Part shown: positions 54,518 through 62,677 of the stretch, piece after piece
How the letters are laid out: the number at the start of each line of letters is the position of its first letter
How positions within the stretch are numbered: the first letter of the stretch is position 1
From: a bacterium
Lineage (GTDB): Bacteria; Myxococcota; UBA727; JAUIJE01
Length of the DNA stretch: 64,000 nucleotides
Direction: 5' to 3'
NCBI GenBank assembly: GCA_030431455.1
Contig: JAUIJE010000006.1
Location: forward strand, 1 to 64,000
Notes under the pieces: generated by a model
What the model was told of the DNA's origin: nothing
What the model saw: only the letters and a program-made list of their open reading frames with translations
Database searches by the model: none
Program-made: the position numbers and the translations under genes

Positions 54518-57500
54518 TCAGTCCGCGAAGTCGCCGTGAAACACAAAACCGAACGCGCCGTAGTAGCTGACCGCGGCCACCCCCTGCGGTCCCGCGGCCA
54601 GCGTGGGCACACACCGCAACGACAGCGTGCCCTCGTCGACAAACCGCGCGGCGAGCGCGGGCCCGGCAAAGCTCAAGGTCGCGGCGTCGTCGTCGCCCGC
54701 GGGGTTGCAGGGGGGCAGCGCGGTCCGGCCTTGGGTCGCCAATGTCTCTGCCGCGGACGCGGGCCAGACGCACAGGTCTTGCCACGCCCCGGCCCCGAGC
54801 TCGGGGTCTTTGAGCAGCGGGCCGGTGCGCGAGCTGCGGGCCCACGCCTGCAGTGTGACTGCATAGACACATTCGTAGGTGCCGGTGTCGTCGTCGGGGC
54901 AGGGGAAGGGGTTGTCCCCCGGGTCGGGGGCGAGGTCGATGGTCTGGCCCACGCAGCCCGCGCTGATCTCGCCGGCCGCGACCTGATCGGTGTCGCCGAT
55001 CAGGTCCCCGAGGGGAATGCTGAGGGTGATGTCGGCGCGCGCGCCTTCGAGCGGGAACGCGGGGCGCTCCCAGTGGTGGCCTTGGGGGAGACCGGCGGCG
55101 TTGCGACCGCCGAACACAAACGGGGTGTGGTCGTCGGGGCCGTACCCGGCGTGTCCGTCGAACAGCGGAAGGGGTTGGTACTGCATGGTGTAGGTGGAGA
55201 TGAAGGACGCTTCCTGCCACCGGGGCACGTCTGTGTGCAGCTCCCAGAGGCGAAAGACCGCGGTGGTGTTGGCCACGGGGTCGACGGTGTCCTGTTGGCC
55301 GCCGACGAGGGCCACCGCGCCCCGCCGCTCGTCATAAAAGGCCGCGGTGCTCGACAGCGGCGCGGGGCAAGGGGCGCTCAGCGACACCGGCGAAAACGTC
55401 TGGGTGTTGACGTTGAAGCGCCACACGTCGGCGCATTCGTTGCCGATGGCGTTGTGGGGCACGATGGCGGTGCTCTGTCCGGTGGCGATCTCAGGGACGT
55501 CCCGGCCCCCGATCAACAGGGCGTGGTCCTGCCCCCGGTCGTAGACCAAGGCCGCGGCGGTGCGCGCGGGGGGCAACGTGCCGCCGAGCTCGGTCCAGAC
55601 CAACGGCTGGCCCGGTCCGTCGTCCACGCCGATCCAAGCGTCGCCCCAGGGGTCGGTGCCGTCGTCCCCGCCAAAGAGCAGAACCGCCCCGTTGTCCAGG
55701 CTCACCAAAGAGGCCCCGGCCCGGGCGGGGAAGGGAGCGGGATCGTTCTCCCACACAAAGGCATTGTTGAGGATCCAAACCCCGTCGTCCAACAGCACAG
55801 GGTCGTGGGTGCCGTTGAGGGTGTCGTCGGAGCGCCCCCCCACCACCACCACCCGGCCGTCGGGGAGCGCGGCCATGGCCGCGTCATAGCGGGGGGCCGG
55901 GCCGCCGGTGTCGACGGGGATCCAGCCCCCGCTGTTGTAGGCCCAGGTGGTGTCGCTCCGGGAGATGACCCGGCCGTTGCCCCCGACCTGGGCCCCCCCG
56001 AACATCACCGTGATCCCGCCGGGATGGGTCGCCACCGCGGCGGAGAAGCGCGGCAAGGGGGGCTGGACCGAAAAGAACCCGCCCCCCACCGGGCGCCACG
56101 CCCCTTCGCGGAATATCTCCGCGTCGTCAAGTCCAGTGCCATTGCTCGAGCCCCCCACGAACAGCACCTCGCCCCCCGGCAACGCCACCAGCCCCCCGAA
56201 CTGCCGGCCACAGGCTTGGGCCCCGAGGGGAATGCCATTGCCGAGCAGGCCCCCCGGCACCAGGTTGTTGCCGTTGTACCGGCGCACGGATTGTTTGTAA
56301 TAGATGCCGTCCCCGTCGGGGTCGCAGCCGTTGAGCGGGCCGCCGACCTCGAGCTGGGCCACCAGGACCCCATTGCGGGTCGCGTCGTAGGCGAGCTCCG
56401 GGGGCTGGGTAAAGGGGTAGCCGTCGCCCTGCAGCGACCACGCGTCGTCGAGCACGTCGAACTCCCAGATCTCGTCGGACAGCCCGCCCCCCGCCAGCAG
56501 GCCCCCGGCGAGGACCATGCGGCCGCGCGCCGGGTCATACACCATGTCCATGCCCGCCCGCGGGGAGGGCCCGCCGGGCACGTCGATCAAGGACCATTGG
56601 CCTTGGGCGGACAGGGCCCACAGATCGTTGAGCGGCCCGGTGGCGTCGGCTTGGCCGCCGAACATCAGGTGGCGCCGGTTGATGGGATCGTAGGCGAATG
56701 CCATGGCATTGCGCGCGGTGGGCAACGCGCTGTTGGGGGCGAGCACGAGGGGGGTCCAGGTGTTGTCCCCCAGCACCCAAGTCTCGTTGGTGCTGCCGAG
56801 GTCACGAAAGCCACCGAAGGCGAGCACCTGGCCGGTGACCGCGTCGAAGCTGACCCCGAAGCAACGTCGGGGCGAGGGCGAGGGCCCCACCAGGCTGCGC
56901 TCTTCGAACCGACGCCCATCGAAGTCCACCGGTCGCATGTCGTCGGTGAGCACCACCGCCCGGCCCGCGTGGTTGTCGTAGACCGCGCCGGTGCAGACCC
57001 CGCGGGACAGGGGATCGTTGACCGCGGGCCGCAACGTCCAGGCCGGGGTGGTGACCACGGTGGGCACGCTGTCGCCGCCCTCGGAGAACGGGTCCACGTA
57101 GGGGTCGAGCGACAACGGCAAGGTCTGGGACAGGCGCGCGCGCTGGGTTTCGTCCCCGCGCAGGGACGGGGTGGTGTGGTGGTGCGCGGTGGCGGCCAAA
57201 GTGAAGCGACCGTCGCGGTAGCCCGACGAGACCACCAGCACGTTGCCATCGATGCGCACCGGCGACGAGACATTGCCGGCGCGGTCCACGCCGCGGGCGT
57301 AGACCTCGGCCGAGTCGTTGGGGGCCATGCTCTGGCTCGGCCACCAGCCGTCGTCGGAAGGTTGCAGCCGGCCCACCGTCTCGGCGCCTTCGGGGTCCAG
57401 GGACAGGCGCACCTCGAGCAGCTCGCGGGGAGGGTTGTCGAAGGCGAAGGTACAAGGGGGGAGCTGGTCCGGGGCGGGCGCGACCAGTGCAGGATCATTG

Positions 57501-58567
57501 CAGTACTCGTGGGCGTCGCCGTCGAGGCTGACGTAGGCCGGGCTGGCCACAAAAAACGGGAACGAGAGCGTGAGGTCTGGCTGCAGGTCGCCTTCACAGT
57601 TGTCGGTGCATTCGACCAGGCCCGCGGGGGCGTGCACGTACACGATCTCCCGTTGCCGCACCTGGAACTCCGGCGCGGCGGTGGCGATGGTGAGCGGCCG
57701 GGGCAGGGGGTTGTCCCTCTGGTTGCCGAGGGCGTCGCTCCAGCGCACCGACAGATCGTAGCTGCCGTCGGGGAGGTCCAAGGGGGTGGCGCCGGCGGCG
57801 CCGAGCCGGAAGGTCACGGTGCGCGAGGCGGCATCGACCTCGTCGTGGGGCACGCTGAGGGGGGGATCGGTGCCGGTGTCGACGAGCAACACCGGCGCGG
57901 TGTCGGGCCCGAGGTCCTCGTCGGCGGTGAGCACGATGTCCACCCGGCTGCCCACGGTGGCGGCGCTGGTGGTCCCGGGGGGCAGGCCCGCGGCGGGGGG
58001 CGCGGTGTATTCGACGCTGCCGTCGGCGAGCCCCGGCCCGGTGAAGTCGAGGGTGAGCTCACCGATGACAAAGTCGCTCAGCCAGGTGCCCTCGAACGAA
58101 ACGATGTCGGCCACCACCGCGAAGGTGCCCTCGGGGGTGTTCTCGTCGGGGGTGACGGTGAGGGTGAGCTCGCGTTCGTCAAACTGAGCATAGCGACGGC
58201 CCTCGTCGAGCGAGAACACCACCCCGGGGTTCTCGGCCAACCGGACGTAGGGGTTGCGGTCCCATTCCAGCGCCACCTGTTCGGCCAGGAGCGTGCTCTG
58301 GGCGAGCTCCAACCTGACCGTGACCGGCGTGCCCGCGGACACCGCCGCGGGGTCGAGGGCCGCGGCCACCACCTCCGGGACCTCGGCGGGCGACTCCCGG
58401 GTGCGGCACCGCCCGATGGCGGTCCGGCACGTCCACTCCGGGGGGCAGTCGTCGTCGACGCCGCACGACACCGAGGTGTTGTCGGGCAAAAATGTATACG
58501 AACCGATGCACCCGCCCATGCTCCACACGGCACAGACCGCGGTCCAACCACGCCAACCCATTGTCAT
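54518..58567 (-). CDS. Large Kelch-type lipoprotein
   Basis: 1349 residues from ATG 58567. A short signal ends in a lipobox with Cys20 (SMGGC). A Cys-rich segment (CGVDDDCPPEWTCRTAIGRC) is followed by three or so Ig-like modules up to about 480. About 500-1130 is a Kelch/galactose-oxidase-like beta-propeller in several repeats ('RNAMAFAYDPINRRHLMFGG', 'MDMVYDPARGRMVLAGGLLA', 'YDAAMAALPDGRVVVVGGRS'). The last 200 residues are different, with several Cys. The propeller lacks the Tyr-Cys cofactor and copper site pattern that would identify an oxidase, so it is probably a binding protein. Outer-membrane or surface lipoprotein. Confidence 0.85.
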   Translation of the reverse strand: MTMGWRGWTAVCAVWSMGGCIGSYTFLPDNTSVSCGVDDDCPPEWTCRTAIGRCRTRESPAEVPEVVAAALDPAAVSAGTPVTVRLELAQSTLLAEQVALEWDRNPYVRLAENPGVVFSLDEGRRYAQFDERELTLTVTPDENTPEGTFAVVADIVSFEGTWLSDFVIGELTLDFTGPGLADGSVEYTAPPAAGLPPGTTSAATVGSRVDIVLTADEDLGPDTAPVLLVDTGTDPPLSVPHDEVDAASRTVTFRLGAAGATPLDLPDGSYDLSVRWSDALGNQRDNPLPRPLTIATAAPEFQVRQREIVYVHAPAGLVECTDNCEGDLQPDLTLSFPFFVASPAYVSLDGDAHEYCNDPALVAPAPDQLPPCTFAFDNPPRELLEVRLSLDPEGAETVGRLQPSDDGWWPSQSMAPNDSAEVYARGVDRAGNVSSPVRIDGNVLVVSSGYRDGRFTLAATAHHHTTPSLRGDETQRARLSQTLPLSLDPYVDPFSEGGDSVPTVVTTPAWTLRPAVNDPLSRGVCTGAVYDNHAGRAVVLTDDMRPVDFDGRRFEERSLVGPSPSPRRCFGVSFDAVTGQVLAFGGFRDLGSTNETWVLGDNTWTPLVLAPNSALPTARNAMAFAYDPINRRHLMFGGQADATGPLNDLWALSAQGQWSLIDVPGGPSPRAGMDMVYDPARGRMVLAGGLLAGGGLSDEIWEFDVLDDAWSLQGDGYPFTQPPELAYDATRNGVLVAQLEVGGPLNGCDPDGDGIYYKQSVRRYNGNNLVPGGLLGNGIPLGAQACGRQFGGLVALPGGEVLFVGGSSNGTGLDDAEIFREGAWRPVGGGFFSVQPPLPRFSAAVATHPGGITVMFGGAQVGGNGRVISRSDTTWAYNSGGWIPVDTGGPAPRYDAAMAALPDGRVVVVGGRSDDTLNGTHDPVLLDDGVWILNNAFVWENDPAPFPARAGASLVSLDNGAVLLFGGDDGTDPWGDAWIGVDDGPGQPLVWTELGGTLPPARTAAALVYDRGQDHALLIGGRDVPEIATGQSTAIVPHNAIGNECADVWRFNVNTQTFSPVSLSAPCPAPLSSTAAFYDERRGAVALVGGQQDTVDPVANTTAVFRLWELHTDVPRWQEASFISTYTMQYQPLPLFDGHAGYGPDDHTPFVFGGRNAAGLPQGHHWERPAFPLEGARADITLSIPLGDLIGDTDQVAAGEISAGCVGQTIDLAPDPGDNPFPCPDDDTGTYECVYAVTLQAWARSSRTGPLLKDPELGAGAWQDLCVWPASAAETLATQGRTALPPCNPAGDDDAATLSFAGPALAARFVDEGTLSLRCVPTLAAGPQGVAAVSYYGAFGFVFHGDFAD

Positions 58568-58699
58568 CCACGCAGGCTATCAAGAGCGCGTCACGCGCCG
58601 CTGGGGACATGGACACAGCTCCGCCCGACGACAGAACCGCGCGGCGTCACTTGACGGGTCGAGTCTCCGCCGGCTACGCGCCGGCGGCGACGTCACCGT

Positions 58700-58864
58700 T
58701 CAGCGTCGCTGCAGCCAGATGTCGCGCAGCTCGTCGAGGTCCGCGCCCCGGGCCCGGGCCTCCCCGTGCGCGTTGATCTTGGCCGCCAGATCGGCCTCGC
58801 CGGCCTCGGCCAGCACCTTCACCACACGCTTCAGACGGATTTGGGCAACAATCGCATCGCTCAT
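58700..58864 (-). CDS. 54-residue small protein, helical
   Basis: The ATG at 58864 follows ACAGGAGGTTGTC, a full Shine-Dalgarno (AGGAGG, 5 nt away), and a stop is at 58700. The product begins MSDAIVAQIRLKRVVKVLAE and continues with GEADLAAKINAHGEARARGA and a short charged end, predicted largely helical, with no signal peptide. It is too short to be listed by ORF tools with a 60-residue limit. It lies between the Kelch lipoprotein and the BamA-like gene in the same direction. I do not recognise a family. The strong ribosome site and amphipathic helix support a real gene. Start to the upstream BamA-like stop is about 250 nt, in which I see nothing else. Confidence 0.6.
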   Translation of the reverse strand: MSDAIVAQIRLKRVVKVLAEAGEADLAAKINAHGEARARGADLDELRDIWLQRR

Positions 58865-59113
58865 GACAACCTCCTGTCACCGGCGCCGCCAAGTGGCGCC
58901 CGGTGTCGCCATTGCACACCACCTGGCCCCCCAAATCCAAAAAACGACCCGTGCGCAGATCCGCCGCCCCCTGCGCCCCGGTGGGCCGACGCCAAGAGAA
59001 GCCGGAGCGGGGGAGCGACGCGGCGCGCTCGCGAGCCGTGCGCTGCGGAGGGCGAACAAAGTTCGCCTCAGCCAGGCGAAGCATTGCCAGGGATGGGACA
59101 CCCCGCCGGAGGG

Positions 59114-62100
59114 TCAGAACGCATAGCCGAGCTGGATGTGCACGTTGAACGCGGGGTCTTGTTCGGCGAGGGCCAACACCGGCACCCCCACGTCGAAAGA
59201 CAGCGGCCCCACCGGCAACACGTAGCGAACGCCCGCGCCCACCGACGCCCCCACCCGCGGCTGGGCGGGGTCGAAGTGTTTGCTCAGCCAGTCTTCGTCG
59301 GCGGGGGACCAGTCGTTGTAGGTCACAAAACCCCCATCGACGAAGCCCGCGACCTTGAGGTCGCCGATGAAGAAGTTGCGCACCAGGGTGTAGCGGAGCT
59401 CGGCGTTGGCCACCGCGCCGCCGAGGATGAGCAGGCCTTGGTCGGTGACGTCGACGTTGTTCTGGGCGAGGGTGGGGAGCTGGGGCACGCCGATGCGGTC
59501 CCGCAGGTACCCGCGCACGGTGCGGTCGCCGCCGACGACAAGGAGGTCTTGCTGCAGCAGGGTCGACTTGCGGCCTTTTTCGCCGAAGGACGCGCCCACC
59601 CAGCCCCGGGCGTGCACCGCGAGGGTGAGGCGGGACAGGCTGAAGTAGTAGGCGCCCTCGAGTTTGGGCAGGACGATGGCCTCTTGGTGAAAGGGGAAGG
59701 CGATCCAGCCGTACCCGTCGGGCAGCGTGTAGTCGGTGAGGGCGGACAAAAAGGGCAGACCCATTTGCAGGGAGCCGGCCACCGAGAAGCCTTCGGTGGG
59801 GTCGAAGGGGTTGTTGAGCGACCGGTAGGTGACCCGGGGAATGAGCGCGTTGATGCGCAGGGGGGTCCGGTCGAGGGTGGTGGTGATGCCGTCGATGGTC
59901 GCGTAGTTGTCGAGCGAGAGGGGGTCGTTGGTGCGGGCGTCGGCGTCGTCCCACTCGAGCCGGTATTCGTTGTCGAGGCCGAAGGTGAGGTCGATGGTTG
60001 AAAACGGCCGCGACTCGATGCCGATGGTGTTTTGGATTTTGAAGTTGCGGCGGCGGATGTCGTTGGCGAACCACACCGGCACCGCGCCGGTTTTGCCCGC
60101 GCCGCCGGGTTGGCGGCTGACGTACGACGAGGGCCGGTCTTGGTAGCTGAGCGCGGGGGTGGCGGAGAGGGTGAGGGGCAAGCCGAACAAGCGGGGCCAG
60201 CGCAGCGACGACGACAAGCTGCTCTCCCGCCCGATGAACAGCCCGAAGTCGGCCACCGCCGAGAGGTCGAGCATCCGCCCGAGCACGTTCTTGTTGCGAA
60301 ACTCGTTGCGGATGGAGAAGTACCGGTCGGTGGAGAACGCGGCGGACGCATCCCAGGTCCACGCTGGTTTCTCCTCGACGTCGATGCGCAGATGGACGCG
60401 ATCGCTTTTCTCGTCCACCCCGATGTAGTCGAGCTTGACCCGATCGTAGATGCCGGTGCGGCGAAGGCGTTTGATGCCGGCCTGGATTTGTTCGGGGCGG
60501 ATCACGCTCGGCAAATCGCCGAACTCGCGCATCATCACCGCGCGGTTGGTGACCCGGTCCCCGTCGATGAACACCATGCCCCGCCGCACCACGTCGGGGT
60601 CGCCCACAGTGTCGTCTTCGAGGGTGCTCCCGATCTTGATCACCAGGCCCGGCCCCGCCTCGCTGAAGGTCGGCTCGATCTCGACCTTGGTGTAGAGATA
60701 ACCGCGGGCCACGTAGGTGTTGAGCACGCGCTTTTCGTCCGCCGCGATCTCGTCGGGCAAAAACGGTGCCCCCACACAGTCCTTGGGCTCGTTGGGCGCG
60801 CGCCCTTGTTTGGCCGCGGCGCCGCCCTTGCAGTGCACCAGGTTGCGCAGCACCTGCATGTTGAGGGCGAGGTTGCCGCCTTCGACCTCGAGCGAACCCA
60901 GGGTGTACTGCTCGCCCTCTTCGATGCGGAACTCGATGTCGACGTAACCGTCGGCGTTGCGTACGCCTTTGTAGCCCACGTCGATGTCGCGGTAGCCCTT
61001 CGATTCGTAGAAGCGCAAAATGCGCTGTACGTCGTTTTCGAGGTCTTGCCGGGTCACGAACCCGCGGTTGGTCAGGCTGCGCGGTTGGGTGGCCAGCTCC
61101 ACCGCGTCGCCGAGCACGGTGGCGGAGAACGCTTCGTTGCCCACAAACGAAACCGATCGCACCGCGCTGATCGACCCCGGGTAGACCTCGTAGAGGATGT
61201 TGATGACCTCCGGGGTCGAGGTGTACTTCATCTTCACCACCGCGTTGAAGTACCCGCGGCGCCGCAGCACGTCTTCGAGCACCCCGCGGGTGGTCTCGGC
61301 CTCGAGTTCGTCGACGCTGCGGTTTTCGTCGAAGGTGAGATTGGCCTGGAGGTCGGCGAGCCACACCGCGGAGTCCTCGGTGCTGCCGAGCACGTCGCCG
61401 GTGGTCTGTTGCACCGCGATGCTCACCGGCTCGAGAAAGTCCTCGCGCACGCTGCGCCAGGTCCCGTCGAGCAGGTCGCCGGTGGGCTGCAAAAACGCGC
61501 GCACCGCCTCCGCGGACATGGGCGCGGGGTCGGCCCCGTCGTCGTCCGAGCCGAACACCCCGACCACCCAGCGCCCGGCCTCGGCCCCCACCTGCGCCGC
61601 GGGCAACACCGCCCGGGCCACGTCGGCGGTGGTGAACAAGTACTCGGCGTAGGGGCCGTCCAGCACCACCACCGAGGTGATCAGCCGCGGCCCCGGCGTG
61701 ACCTTGACCCGCAGGCGCACACACCGGGGGGGCGGGGGCACGTCCTCGTCGAGCCAGAGCTTTTGTTCGAGGGGGCTGTACCGGCACAGGCGGTCGCTGC
61801 CTTCGTCGGTGCTGTCGATGAACTCCTTGGTCACCCGCACCCGGGCCTCGGGGAACCCCTGTCGCTGCAGCAGGGCCTCGATGCGCTCTTTGGTGGCCCG
61901 GAGCTGATCGTGGGTCAGGCAGTTGAGTTCGAAAGTTTCAAAACCATCTAAGAAGCCGTCCACGGTCAGGCACATCCATTGGAAGGCGAAGCCCACCGCG
62001 TCTTTGTCGATGGGGCCCGCGTCCTCGACCAGCACCTCGTGCACACGCACGAAGGCGCCGCCCCGGATGACCACCTTGACGTCGACCTCGCTGCTCTCCT

Positions 62101-62677
62101 GGCTCGACGCGGTCTCGATCTCGACCTCGGCCCCGTAGTAGCCCTTGCGCTCGAGGTAATCGATGATGCGGGCCCGCTGGCGGTCGCGCGCGCTCACCCC
62201 CCGCGCGTCCCGGGTGTCGAGGGGGGTGCCCGGCCGCAAGAAGATTCGTTTTTCCAGGTCGGTGCGCAACAGCCGAATGGGCAGCCCCTCGATGTCCACC
62301 GCGCGCACGATGCGGGCCCGGGCCACGCCGCAGCGCATGCGCCCCTCGTGGGCGGGGTCGCGCCAGAACCGGCAGTGGGCCGCCTGGTAGCGGTCGAGGC
62401 GGAGCAGCCAGCGCTCGGCCTCGACCAAGGTCTTGGGCGTGGCCGGCCGGGTGATGAACGGGGTGAGGTAGGTGAGCAGCTCGGCCTCCTCCCCGGGGCG
62501 CGGCCGGTCGACGGTGACCTGCACCCAGGTGACCTGTGGGTCGGGCTTGTCCGTCGGGGGCTCGAGGGTCGCGCGGATGCTCTCGAAGCGGGGCACGGTT
62601 TCGGCCGCGGGCGGCTCGGCCCCCGCCGCGGACCCCGCGATGGCCAGCACCCCCAGGAACACGACCGCGCGGATCAA
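59114..62677 (-). CDS. BamA/TamA-family outer-membrane assembly protein with expanded POTRA region
   Basis: 1187 residues from TTG 62677, whose TTGA overlaps the TGA stop of the TamB-like gene; the frame further upstream runs inside that gene and is rejected. A signal peptide (IRAVVFLGVLAIAGSAAG) is visible. The periplasmic part, about 35-800, contains some six or seven POTRA-type units (for example 'IIDYLERKGYYGAEVEIETA', 'ILRFYESKGYRDIDVGYKGV', 'IKRLRRTGIYDRVKLDYIGV'), more than the three of TamA or five of BamA. The C-terminal 380 residues are the 16-strand barrel family (surface antigen D15), ending in the C-terminal aromatic (VHIQLGYAF). Next to a TamB-like gene, so it is more likely TamA-like; it inserts outer-membrane proteins. 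Confidence 0.92.
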   Translation of the reverse strand: MIRAVVFLGVLAIAGSAAGAEPPAAETVPRFESIRATLEPPTDKPDPQVTWVQVTVDRPRPGEEAELLTYLTPFITRPATPKTLVEAERWLLRLDRYQAAHCRFWRDPAHEGRMRCGVARARIVRAVDIEGLPIRLLRTDLEKRIFLRPGTPLDTRDARGVSARDRQRARIIDYLERKGYYGAEVEIETASSQESSEVDVKVVIRGGAFVRVHEVLVEDAGPIDKDAVGFAFQWMCLTVDGFLDGFETFELNCLTHDQLRATKERIEALLQRQGFPEARVRVTKEFIDSTDEGSDRLCRYSPLEQKLWLDEDVPPPPRCVRLRVKVTPGPRLITSVVVLDGPYAEYLFTTADVARAVLPAAQVGAEAGRWVVGVFGSDDDGADPAPMSAEAVRAFLQPTGDLLDGTWRSVREDFLEPVSIAVQQTTGDVLGSTEDSAVWLADLQANLTFDENRSVDELEAETTRGVLEDVLRRRGYFNAVVKMKYTSTPEVINILYEVYPGSISAVRSVSFVGNEAFSATVLGDAVELATQPRSLTNRGFVTRQDLENDVQRILRFYESKGYRDIDVGYKGVRNADGYVDIEFRIEEGEQYTLGSLEVEGGNLALNMQVLRNLVHCKGGAAAKQGRAPNEPKDCVGAPFLPDEIAADEKRVLNTYVARGYLYTKVEIEPTFSEAGPGLVIKIGSTLEDDTVGDPDVVRRGMVFIDGDRVTNRAVMMREFGDLPSVIRPEQIQAGIKRLRRTGIYDRVKLDYIGVDEKSDRVHLRIDVEEKPAWTWDASAAFSTDRYFSIRNEFRNKNVLGRMLDLSAVADFGLFIGRESSLSSSLRWPRLFGLPLTLSATPALSYQDRPSSYVSRQPGGAGKTGAVPVWFANDIRRRNFKIQNTIGIESRPFSTIDLTFGLDNEYRLEWDDADARTNDPLSLDNYATIDGITTTLDRTPLRINALIPRVTYRSLNNPFDPTEGFSVAGSLQMGLPFLSALTDYTLPDGYGWIAFPFHQEAIVLPKLEGAYYFSLSRLTLAVHARGWVGASFGEKGRKSTLLQQDLLVVGGDRTVRGYLRDRIGVPQLPTLAQNNVDVTDQGLLILGGAVANAELRYTLVRNFFIGDLKVAGFVDGGFVTYNDWSPADEDWLSKHFDPAQPRVGASVGAGVRYVLPVGPLSFDVGVPVLALAEQDPAFNVHIQLGYAF

